64,000 nucleotides of DNA from Desulforamulus ruminis DSM 2154 (GTDB lineage: Bacteria > Bacillota > Desulfotomaculia > Desulfotomaculales > Desulfotomaculaceae). Positions within the stretch are counted from its first letter, which is position 1. Each line of letters begins with the position of its first letter. The position numbers and the translations under genes are program-made. The notes below the pieces were generated by a model. That model did no database searches. It saw nothing but the letters and a program-made list of their open reading frames with translations, and had not been told where the DNA came from. Location of the stretch: the NCBI RefSeq assembly GCF_000215085.1, contig NC_015589.1:372001-436000 (forward strand), given 5' to 3'. Shown here piece by piece: positions 56,277-64,000 of this stretch.

Positions 56277-57086
56277 ATGGAAACAAAGAAAAACACCATG
56301 AGAAAGGCGAACTTTCATCTAGAACTGATGGACCTGGGAAATGATAATCCCCCATTTGAATGGAAGGAAAGTTTAAATCCCAAGCAAATGAAACGGTGGG
56401 AACGGGGCGAAGCGGCCCTTGCAGTAGCACCCCCGAAGATTGAAAGTGAAAAGATGTTTGTACGTTTTGTGGCTGTGGCCAAGGCCTGCCAAAAGTGGCG
56501 GGCCGGCCCAGAGCCCGCATCCGATGAATTTATAAAAAGTCTGCAGGAACTAGATAAATGCCAAAAGGAAGGATTGATGCTAGCGCTGTTTCCGGTAGAA
56601 AGGAACCGGGATCAATGGGCGAAACTTTTAAATGTAACCGGGGCTCAGCTTGCATACATTGCTTACCATACCTTTAAACCCCTTTTAAAATTTTACGGGG
56701 AAAAGGTGTCTGCCCAGGTTTCCATAAGCCATTGGTTAAAAAATTATTGCCCGGTCTGTGGTGATCAACCAACCATGGCCAAGCTTTCCGGGCAGGATGG
56801 ACACCGTAAGCTATATTGCGGTCGCTGTGAAACCCATTGGCGCTACAAGAGATCGGGATGTCCTTATTGTAATGAAGATGATTCCGAAGCTTCTTTTTTC
56901 ACTCTGGATGACAACAGGCAATATCGTGTATATCTTTGTGATCACTGCAAAAGCTATCTAAAAACAGTTGATGAGCGGGAATGCGGGGAAGTAGATTTAT
57001 TTTGTGAAGATATACTGACCGTTGAACTGGATGAACTGGCTCATAATGAGGGTTATCAAAGAGGTGGAACCGAGCATTATGGCTAG
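56277..57086 (+). CDS. fdhE: Formate dehydrogenase accessory protein FdhE
   Basis: 269 residues. Four zinc-type cysteine pairs are visible in YCPVCGDQP, CGRCETHW, CPYCNED and CDHCKSYL, the rubredoxin-like FdhE metal sites. FdhE is needed for maturation of formate dehydrogenase. It is last in the operon. The N-terminal 100 residues are helical. AAGGAGCTG precedes the ATG. Confidence 0.93.
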   Translation: METKKNTMRKANFHLELMDLGNDNPPFEWKESLNPKQMKRWERGEAALAVAPPKIESEKMFVRFVAVAKACQKWRAGPEPASDEFIKSLQELDKCQKEGLMLALFPVERNRDQWAKLLNVTGAQLAYIAYHTFKPLLKFYGEKVSAQVSISHWLKNYCPVCGDQPTMAKLSGQDGHRKLYCGRCETHWRYKRSGCPYCNEDDSEASFFTLDDNRQYRVYLCDHCKSYLKTVDERECGEVDLFCEDILTVELDELAHNEGYQRGGTEHYG

Positions 57087-57143
57087 GGAAAAATTAGTTT
57101 TAAAAGTAAATAAGTTTTTGTGCATTGTAAAAAGCGCCTGTTC

Positions 57144-57171
57144 TCCCGGTTTTTAAACCGGGAATTTTTTT
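57144..57171 (+). terminator. Terminator of the formate dehydrogenase operon
   Basis: TCCCGGTTT, short loop, AAACCGGGA, then a run of Ts, 57 bases after fdhE. Confidence 0.85.
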
Positions 57172-57229
57172 GTATAAATGATAAACCATTTTAATGCCCA
57201 CCAATATTGCCGTGGTCGGAAAGAAATAA

Positions 57230-57555
57230 CTATTGCTTTTTATCAAAAACGCTTAAAAATAGATAACCAAAAGTAATCCCGCTTACAATTTGAGGCAACA
57301 TGGAATACATCAACATGAGCCCACCCAGATATTTAGGGAAATAAATACTGAAGGGTGGAAATAAAGCGATTGGACAAACCGCTAGGTAGAGGGCGGGTAG
57401 ACCAACCGCTAAAAATTTTATCCAATAAACTGCCAGGAACCTGGCTTGTTAAAAATTTTGATAAATCGAGGCAAGGAAAGAAATGTTCCTATGAAAATTG
57501 GAAACAGAACTGAAAAAATTAATACAGGATGAATATTGGTGGAACGTACTCCCTA
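57230..57555 (-). pseudogene. Small membrane protein gene, frameshifted
   Basis: Minus-strand frames read HPVLIFSVLFPIFIGTFLSL, then after a one-base shift LAVGLPALYLAVCPIAL and GGLMLMYSMLPQIVSG, ending FLSVFDKKQ. Three or four hydrophobic helices are seen. No family recognised. A stop and a frameshift make it inactive. The rest of 57087-57710 holds no gene. Confidence 0.7.
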
Positions 57556-57710
57556 ATATGAATTCATTAATTTTCATATTTTTATTTGCCAGCCCCTTTG
57601 TATTTTTACAGTCTGCCGCACAGTATTTATCTGCAGGACGACAAAGCCACTGAGAAGGTATTTATGTTAAAATAGAAATTATTTTCATAAAAGAGGTGGC
57701 AGGTAAATTC

Positions 57711-58907
57711 ATGGCAGTGGTTCAGAGACAAATCGGCGCGGCGGCTTTGCAGTCTAAATTATGGACTTTTGATTTTGTAATTCTTTGTTTGTCCTGTCTT
57801 ATGTATTATTTTTCTTTCCACAGTCTGATACCGACTTTGCCCGTATATATCCAGACCCGGGGAGGCTCCGAAGGGATGGCCGGACTATCCCTGGCCGCCC
57901 TTACAGTTTCGGCAGTAATGATTCGTCCTGTGACCGGCTGGGCTTTGGACAAGTATGGCCGCAAGCGGATCCTGTTGAGCGGATTATTGATTTTTTTAAT
58001 TCCATCGGTTTTTTATACTTTTATGCTACCCATTGTGCCGTTGCTTCTCTTTCGCTTTATGCAAGGTTTTGGCTGGGGCATTGGCAGTACTTCACAAGGG
58101 GCCTTAGCTTCGGATATCATTCCCCGGGGCAGGCTGGGAGAGGGATTGGGTTTCTTTAGCCTGATCACCAGCATTTCCTTAGCTGCCGCCCCGGCCATGG
58201 GTTTATGGCTGGTAGAGCAATTCTCCTTCCGCACTTTGTTTATTATCAGTGTGTTATTGACCCTGGCTTCGCTGTTGTTATCTTTGAAAATTCGCTATCC
58301 CGAAGGGAAGAGTAACGATCAGACCCCAAAGTTTGTACTCATAGAAAAGCAGGCCCTTGGCCCGTCGCTGATCATGCTCCTAATCACCATTGCCTATAGC
58401 TCCCTGCTGTCTTTTTTGGCTTTGTTCATTCAACAGAGAGGAATGTCCGCCGCAGGGGTGTTTTTTGCCGCCTTTGCTGTCACCACATTTATATCCAGGC
58501 CGCTGTCGGGAAAAATTGCCGATAGAAAAGGTTCCAAAGGGTATGATCTGATTCTTTACTTCGGTCTGCTGGCAATCATTGCTTCCATGATTGTCATTGC
58601 CAGGACTTCTTCCCTGGGGCACTTAATCGGCGGGGGAATTTTATTCGGCCTTGGATTTGGCTCTGTCCAGCCGATTTTATTGCTGCTGGCCATTAAAAGT
58701 GTTCCTGCTGCCCGAAGCGGGGCGGCCAATGCCACCTATTGGACAGCCTTTGATATCGGAGTTGCCGTTGGCTCCGTTTTTTGGGGAATAATTGCCAATT
58801 ATTTTGGTTACGTGACCATGTATTATTTAAATATTATTCCTCCTTTGTTGGCCCTAATGTTGTATTATCTAAATAAAAAAAGGATACAGGGAGTGTTTCC
58901 ATGTTAA
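57711..58907 (+). CDS. MFS transporter, drug/metabolite type
   Basis: About 398 residues, 12 membrane helices. The helix 2-3 motif is GWALDKYGRKRILLSG. Efflux is the usual role of this group. ATG 57711 is preferred over GTG 57696; GAGGTGGCAGG lies upstream. A short gene overlaps its 3' end by seven bases. Confidence 0.88.
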   Translation: MAVVQRQIGAAALQSKLWTFDFVILCLSCLMYYFSFHSLIPTLPVYIQTRGGSEGMAGLSLAALTVSAVMIRPVTGWALDKYGRKRILLSGLLIFLIPSVFYTFMLPIVPLLLFRFMQGFGWGIGSTSQGALASDIIPRGRLGEGLGFFSLITSISLAAAPAMGLWLVEQFSFRTLFIISVLLTLASLLLSLKIRYPEGKSNDQTPKFVLIEKQALGPSLIMLLITIAYSSLLSFLALFIQQRGMSAAGVFFAAFAVTTFISRPLSGKIADRKGSKGYDLILYFGLLAIIASMIVIARTSSLGHLIGGGILFGLGFGSVQPILLLLAIKSVPAARSGAANATYWTAFDIGVAVGSVFWGIIANYFGYVTMYYLNIIPPLLALMLYYLNKKRIQGVFPC

Positions 58908-59101
58908 TATCTGGAACAGAACGAAAAAATATTAAACCCGGAGTCCGGGTAAACATTATACAAAAGCCACACCAGCGCACCGGGCAGTTAACGGAAGGGA
59001 TTGTAAAAGACATTCTCACGAAGAGCCCGGTTCATCACCGGGGGATAAAAGTCCGTTTAGAGAATGGGATCATTGGCAGAGTCCAGGAGGTGCTGGAATG
59101 A
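58901..59101 (+). CDS. ywbE: YwbE-family small protein
   Basis: 66 residues. GVRVNIIQKPHQRTGQLTEG, then DILTKSPVHHRGIKVRLENG is the conserved YwbE (DUF2196) pattern, a small beta-rich protein of unknown function. Starts inside the preceding MFS gene, so it is translationally coupled. Confidence 0.85.
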   Translation: MLISGTERKNIKPGVRVNIIQKPHQRTGQLTEGIVKDILTKSPVHHRGIKVRLENGIIGRVQEVLE

Positions 59102-59121
59102 ATAGGAGTTACCCAGCCGTT

Positions 59122-59724
59122 TTAAGTATGCAGTAAGGATTTCAACACCAGGTCGATATACCTGTAGCGGCAGTCCTGATCGTGGTAATCAAAATGAGAG
59201 AGGGTTCTCATTTTGGTACCGACCAATACTGGAAATTCCAAACTACTGAACATTTGGAAAATTTTCATAATTAATTCGGTTTCCGTTGCCTGGGTCCCGG
59301 TGATTTCCTGCACCGATATCATTAACTTATTTAACCCTTTTTCCTTCATAAACTCAAAGTATTCATTGGTGGAAACCGAGTCATGCAGTACCTGGTCAAT
59401 AAAATTTCGGAAGATATCCGGATATTTCAGGGTATAATCGGCATAACTGCGGAGAAAATTGCGAAGCCTTGCCTCCGGGGGCACCTCCAAATCATCAAGA
59501 TGATCAAAGGAGGTCATCAGCCGGTTGGTAAAAGTTTTTAATGCTTCGTTCACAACATTGTCTTTAGAACCGAAATAATAGTTTATGATCGCCACATTCA
59601 CATCCGCCATGGCGGCAATTTTCCGGCTGGTAGCATGCTGGACCCCTTCGCTGCCGATAATCCTCAAAGTAGCATCCAGAATTTTATCCTTAGGAGTTAA
59701 TTTATGATCCAAACCTTTCTTCAA
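59122..59724 (-). CDS. TetR-family transcriptional regulator
   Basis: 200 residues. The N-terminal HTH reads ILDATLRIIGSEGVQHATS, then VNVAIINYYFGSKDNVVNEA. C-terminal ligand domain of unknown specificity. It converges on the MFS/ywbE pair, which it may regulate. Confidence 0.9.
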   Translation of the reverse strand: MKKGLDHKLTPKDKILDATLRIIGSEGVQHATSRKIAAMADVNVAIINYYFGSKDNVVNEALKTFTNRLMTSFDHLDDLEVPPEARLRNFLRSYADYTLKYPDIFRNFIDQVLHDSVSTNEYFEFMKEKGLNKLMISVQEITGTQATETELIMKIFQMFSSLEFPVLVGTKMRTLSHFDYHDQDCRYRYIDLVLKSLLHT

Positions 59725-59820
59725 GTTTTCGCCCCTCTTTAAGTCATTTTAGGGCATCATCAGCGATGCCCTGATGCTTATTATTTGACAAGTGCCCTAA
59801 GATTATCTTGACGGTCGTAC

Positions 59821-62800
59821 CTAACCGACCTTTTCTTTCGCTACAGCCAGCATTAATTTTATCCGGTTTAGCTGATTTACTTCACTGGCTCCGGGATCAT
59901 AGTCAATGGGCACAATATTAACATCCGGGTAGCAGCGACGCAGTTCCCCAAGCATCCCTTTACCCACAATGTGATTGGGTAAGCAAGCAAAGGGTTGTAA
60001 GCACACAATATTATTGACGCCGCTGTGGATCAATTCCAGCATCTCGCCGGGTAACAGCCAGCCTTCACCAGTCATATTACCCAAGGAAAGATGGGTTGAC
60101 GCCAATTTGGCGATCCCTTGGATGGTAAAGGGCGGTTGAAAGCGCTTGCTGCTTTCCAGGGCTTTACGCAGGTGGCGGCGGTAAAACTCAACAACCTGAA
60201 TAAATAGATTCCCTTTTAGACTGCTGGTTAAGGTACCGGCCAGCAAGTGATAATTTGTTTTGCTGCCATAGGCGCAATACAAGAAGAAATCCACCAGGTC
60301 GGGCACAACCGCCTCGGCGCCTTCGTTTTCCAACAGTTCAACCAAGTCATTGTTCGCTGTGGGGTGATATTTTACTAAGATTTCGCCAACCAGGCCCACT
60401 CGGGGTTTAAGTTTCTGCTCGTTAATGTCCAAATGGTCAAAATCCCGGACCATACCAAAAATATTGCTTTTAAAATTTTCTTTGCGGCCTGCCAACAGAT
60501 CCTGACGGCACTTGGCAGACCAATCATCGCACAGCTTTTGAGCCGAGCCGGGACGTTTTTCATAGGGGCGTACCCGGTAAAGCACCCGCATCAACAGGTC
60601 ACCGTAAATTAAACCCATAATTAAGTCCTCAAAGAGGGGAAAGGTCAAAGGAAACTGTGATTCCTTGCCGCTTTTTAAGGCAAAAACCGGTACCTGGGGC
60701 AGGCCGGCATCCCGGAAGGCTTTGCGGGTAATGGCCACGTAATTGGTGGCCCGGCAGCCGCCCCCGGTTTGGGTTAAGATAACGGAGGTGTTATTTAGGT
60801 CATACCGCCCTGATTTTAAAGCCTGCAGTAATTGCCCAACAACAATAATGGTCGGGTAGCAGGCATCATTATGAACAAATTTTAAACCTTCGTCAATGGC
60901 CCTTTTATCGGGCATGGGAGCCACCACCAGTTGATAGCCGGCCTTTTGAAATCCGGCTTCCAAAAACTGAAAGTGAATGGGTGATAACTGCGGCGCCAAC
61001 AGGGTATGGCGTCTTTTCATTTCGGCGCTAAAAACTGGAGGATGTTCGGCAGCAGGCGCTGTCGTTGGTTTACCCGTTAAATTGCGCCCCCGGTCATTCA
61101 GCGCTGCCAGCAGGGAGCGAACCCTGATTCTGGCTGCGCCCAGGTTATTGATCTCATCCAGCTTAACCACCGTGTAAATACGGTGGTGAGACTCAAGAAT
61201 TTCTTTTACCTGATCAATGGTAACGGCATCCAGCCCGCAGCCAAAAGAATTGATCTGAATCAACTCAATATCCGGCTGTCCGGCCACAAAACCTGCCGCG
61301 GCATACAATCTGGAATGGTAGACCCACTGGTCAACCACCCGCAGGGGTCTGTCTGCCGCTCCTAGATGGGCTACAGCATCTTCGGACAATACCACCAGCC
61401 CGTAAGATTGAATCAGCTCGGGCAAACCGTGATGAATTTCCGGATCAATATGATAAGGACGGCCCGCCAAAACTACGCCCTTGACCTTCCGGTCGGCCAT
61501 ATAAGCAAGGGCCTCCCGGCCTTTACGGCGAACATCGGATTTATACCGCTCCAGTTCGGCATAAGCCTCATCCACCGCGGCAACAATCTCTTTCTTAGGT
61601 ATTTTTTCTCCCGCCAGTTCCTCCGTCAGCCTGCTGATCAAGTGCCGGCGGCTGTTCAGCGGCAGGAAGGGACGCAGGAAGGCAATTCCCTCATCACGCA
61701 GGACATCCATATTGGCCTTGATATTTTCCGGATAAGAGGTAACGATGGGACAATTATAGCAGTTGGCAGCTTCCGGATTCTCCTGGAAGTTGTAGGGAAT
61801 GCAGGGATAAAATATTTTTTTAACGCCTTTTCTAATCAAGTCGCTGATATGTCCGTGTACCAGTTTAGCCGGATAACAAATGGATTCCGACGGAATGGTT
61901 TCCATCCCCAGCTCATAGAGCCGGCGGGAAGAACGACCGGATAAAACCACCCGGTAGTTGAGCTTGGTGAAAAAAGTAAACCAGAAAGGGTAATCTTCAT
62001 ACATATTGAGTACCCGGGGAATGCCAATAACCCCACGGCGGGCCAGTGGTTCCGCCAAGGGTTTATACTGAAACAGCCGTTGGTATTTATAGGTATAAAG
62101 ATTGGGTAGCTTAGCATCGGTTTTCGCCTGGCCAATACCCCGTTCGCAGCGGTTTCCGGCATGATATTCCTGACCGTTGGAAAAGCGCTGGGTGGTAATC
62201 AGGCACTGGTTACCGCATAACTGGCAGCGGCGATGGGTGGTATTGGCGGTAAAGGCGTCCAGCTCAGCGGCAGATAACAGAGTGGTTTCCATTCCGGCTT
62301 GATACCGCTCCCGGGCGATGAGCGCCGCACCAAATGCGCCCATGAGACCGGCGATATCCGGGCGGACAACCTCTCGCTGGAGGATCTGTTCCAGAGCCCG
62401 CAACACGGCGTCATTGTAAAAAGTACCGCCCTGAACGACAATTTTATCGCCCAGTTCGTCGGCACTTTTTAGACGAATCACCTTAAACAAAGCATTTTTT
62501 ACAACGGAGATAGAAATCCCGGCGGAAATATCGCTGACATCCACCCCTTCCTTCTGGGCCTGCTTGACTTTGGAGTTCATAAATACCGTGCAGCGGCTGC
62601 CTAAATCAACCGGATTTTTGGCTTTTAGACCCAAGCGGGCAAAATCTTTAGCCGTCATATCCAGTGCCTGAGCAAAGTTTTCAATGAAGGAGCCGCAGCC
62701 TGCCGAGCATGCTTCATTGAGCATAATGGAATCGATAACGCCGTCCCGCACAAAGAAGCTTTTCATATCCTGTCCGCCAATATCCAGCACAAAGGTAACA

Positions 62801-64000
62801 CCGGGCAGAAAATGCTTGGCTGCCTTGAGATGGGCCACCGTCTCCACCTCACCAAAATCTACCTGCAGAGCGGCTTTGATGAATTGTTCACCGTAGCCGG
62901 TAACGGTGGAACAGACAATCTCTGTTTGCTTATTCAGACGCCGGTGCATTTCTTTCAGGGCCGTAATCACCGTCTCCAGTGGTTTGCCCCGGTTGCTGTC
63001 ATAATAGGAATATAATAAACTGTTATCTTCGGCAATTAACACCAGCTTGGTTGTGGTGGATCCGGCGTCGATGCCTAAATAGGCTTTACCTGTATAGGTT
63101 TTTAGATCCAATCGTTGCACGGTGTTTTGCCCGTGTCGGTCGGCAAACTGTTCATATTCCAGTTGATCAGCAAATAAAGGATCCAACGACTTTTGATTTT
63201 CCTGGCGCAGTTGAACTAAATGGAATGGGGATTTTTCATGCAGAAGTTCATAGGGAACCGGCTCTTCCTGTAAAGTAAGGGCAGCCCCAATGGCCACAAA
63301 ATAGGGTGAGCATTCCGGGCTTAGCACCTGATCCTGCCGGAGACCCAAGGTTTCAATAAAGCGCTTCCGCAGTTCTGAAAGAAAATATAAGGGACCGCCA
63401 AGAAAGGCGACGTTACCGCGAATGGCCCGGCCTTGAGCTAAACTGCTGATGGTTTGGTTGACAACGGCCTGAAAAATAGAGGCGGCAATATCCTCTTTGG
63501 CCACCCCTTCGTTCATCAGGGCCTGAACGTCGGTTTTAGCAAATACGCCGCAGCGGGAAGCGATGGGATAAAGGGTGCGGTAGCTTTTAGCCAGTTCATT
63601 TAAACCTGCGGGATCGGTATCCAATAACGCCGCCATATGATCAATAAAGGCGCCGGTGCCCCCGGCACATACGCCGTTCATCCGCTGTTCCACGGTGTTG
63701 CCCAAATAGGTAATTTTAGCATCTTCCCCACCCAGTTCAATTACAGTGCCTGTATGAGGGATCATATGCTTGACGGCATGAGTGGAAGCGATAACCTCCT
63801 GGACAAAAGGCAAGCCCAGGGACTGGGAGAGGCCAATGCCTGCGGAGCCTGTAAACATAACCGACAACAACTTCTGCCGCAGAACGTGCTGGGCCTTGGC
63901 CGCCACCCTTTGAAAAGCGCCTGCGATATCCGAAAAATGCCGGACATACTGTTGAAATACAATGCTGTCTTGCTCATTAAGGATTACCATTTTTAACGTT
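59821..64000 (-). CDS. 2-hydroxyacyl-CoA dehydratase activase-type protein, 5' end cut by the window
   Basis: At least 1392 residues. Two BcrAD/BadFG-type ASKHA ATPase domains (the second begins [18 protein letters not shown] near residue 310), each with a cysteine site for the bridging [4Fe-4S] cluster ([12 protein letters not shown] and [15 protein letters not shown]). A DUF2229 region follows with CQLCGNQC, then a C-terminal HGD-D-like segment ([12 protein letters not shown]). Such fused proteins are common in Clostridia; their role is inferred from activases of radical dehydratases, and no partner dehydratase is seen here. The frame continues upstream of its first Met (codons T-L-K), consistent with a missing GSTT motif, so the start lies beyond 64000. 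Confidence 0.88.
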   Translation of the reverse strand, partial: TLKMVILNEQDSIVFQQYVRHFSDIAGAFQRVAAKAQHVLRQKLLSVMFTGSAGIGLSQSLGLPFVQEVIASTHAVKHMIPHTGTVIELGGEDAKITYLGNTVEQRMNGVCAGGTGAFIDHMAALLDTDPAGLNELAKSYRTLYPIASRCGVFAKTDVQALMNEGVAKEDIAASIFQAVVNQTISSLAQGRAIRGNVAFLGGPLYFLSELRKRFIETLGLRQDQVLSPECSPYFVAIGAALTLQEEPVPYELLHEKSPFHLVQLRQENQKSLDPLFADQLEYEQFADRHGQNTVQRLDLKTYTGKAYLGIDAGSTTTKLVLIAEDNSLLYSYYDSNRGKPLETVITALKEMHRRLNKQTEIVCSTVTGYGEQFIKAALQVDFGEVETVAHLKAAKHFLPGVTFVLDIGGQDMKSFFVRDGVIDSIMLNEACSAGCGSFIENFAQALDMTAKDFARLGLKAKNPVDLGSRCTVFMNSKVKQAQKEGVDVSDISAGISISVVKNALFKVIRLKSADELGDKIVVQGGTFYNDAVLRALEQILQREVVRPDIAGLMGAFGAALIARERYQAGMETTLLSAAELDAFTANTTHRRCQLCGNQCLITTQRFSNGQEYHAGNRCERGIGQAKTDAKLPNLYTYKYQRLFQYKPLAEPLARRGVIGIPRVLNMYEDYPFWFTFFTKLNYRVVLSGRSSRRLYELGMETIPSESICYPAKLVHGHISDLIRKGVKKIFYPCIPYNFQENPEAANCYNCPIVTSYPENIKANMDVLRDEGIAFLRPFLPLNSRRHLISRLTEELAGEKIPKKEIVAAVDEAYAELERYKSDVRRKGREALAYMADRKVKGVVLAGRPYHIDPEIHHGLPELIQSYGLVVLSEDAVAHLGAADRPLRVVDQWVYHSRLYAAAGFVAGQPDIELIQINSFGCGLDAVTIDQVKEILESHHRIYTVVKLDEINNLGAARIRVRSLLAALNDRGRNLTGKPTTAPAAEHPPVFSAEMKRRHTLLAPQLSPIHFQFLEAGFQKAGYQLVVAPMPDKRAIDEGLKFVHNDACYPTIIVVGQLLQALKSGRYDLNNTSVILTQTGGGCRATNYVAITRKAFRDAGLPQVPVFALKSGKESQFPLTFPLFEDLIMGLIYGDLLMRVLYRVRPYEKRPGSAQKLCDDWSAKCRQDLLAGRKENFKSNIFGMVRDFDHLDINEQKLKPRVGLVGEILVKYHPTANNDLVELLENEGAEAVVPDLVDFFLYCAYGSKTNYHLLAGTLTSSLKGNLFIQVVEFYRRHLRKALESSKRFQPPFTIQGIAKLASTHLSLGNMTGEGWLLPGEMLELIHSGVNNIVCLQPFACLPNHIVGKGMLGELRRCYPDVNIVPIDYDPGASEVNQLNRIKLMLAVAKEKVG

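Noticed and set aside
1-64000. tRNA, rRNA and replication origin
   Set aside because: No cloverleaf-like, rRNA-like or DnaA-box cluster sequence was recognised; a tRNAscan or Infernal run would settle this.

Overview
The window looks like a chromosome segment of a spore-forming, Gram-positive, anaerobic sulfate reducer of the Desulfotomaculum/Desulforamulus type. The main evidence is a complete dsrA-dsrB-dsrD operon for dissimilatory sulfite reductase, a selenocysteine-containing TAT-exported formate dehydrogenase with an NrfD-type membrane subunit, menA for menaquinone, reverse rubrerythrin under a PerR-type regulator, a Spo0E-like protein, and Firmicute-style strong ribosome binding sites and intrinsic terminators. 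The genus is inferred from gene content only. No rRNA, tRNA or CRISPR array was seen.

Layout. 1-5.9 kb: an AT-rich five-gene cassette with coupled or overlapping genes (SPPY DNA methyltransferase, BglII/BstYI-like endonuclease candidate, ParB-like protein, SNF2-family helicase, DUF3883 nuclease-like protein), a candidate composite restriction/defence island. 5.9-9.2 kb: a graveyard of mobile-element and gene fragments, including two IS3 orfB pieces, a 3' duplicate of the neighbouring chemoreceptor gene and a 3' duplicate of a membrane-protein gene 18 kb away; perR-rbr sits intact inside it. 9.2-18.3 kb: chemoreceptor, alkylsulfatase-like hydrolase, ComB-like phosphatase, dsrDBA, and a divergent MocR regulator. 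18.4-28.9 kb: an ABC-F protein with an attenuator leader, a nitroreductase, decayed LysR/EamA/IS110 genes, a metallophosphoesterase, an ECF sigma/anti-sigma pair, a MITE-like element, a decayed membrane-protein gene and a DUF2975/XRE pair. 29-35.7 kb: XRE-cupin regulator with divergent azlCD, an orphan membrane protein, a three-gene ABC-2 exporter, menA. 36-46.9 kb: two-component system with a beta-propeller protein, a Spo0E-like protein, a thioredoxin, a second chemoreceptor, MFS and EamA transporters, LysR.

47-57 kb is a molybdenum/tungsten and formate region. Two tandem Moco-type riboswitch aptamers, each followed by an intrinsic terminator, precede a 72-residue orphan protein. Then come an XRE regulator with three identical 9-bp palindromes spaced exactly 30 bp apart, moeA, mobB, fdhA (Sec at UGA 51735-51737), fdhB, an NrfD-type subunit and fdhE. 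57-64 kb: a decayed membrane-protein gene, MFS transporter, YwbE-like protein, TetR regulator, and a very large 2-hydroxyacyl-CoA dehydratase activase-type protein cut by the window end.

How the parts fit together: formate oxidation outside the membrane would feed menaquinone through the NrfD-type subunit, and electrons would ultimately reach DsrAB in the cytoplasm. MoeA and MobB supply the cofactor, and the tandem riboswitches sense it. The strongest candidates for new biology are the five-gene cassette, the riboswitch-controlled orphan small protein, and the 30-bp-phased operators.
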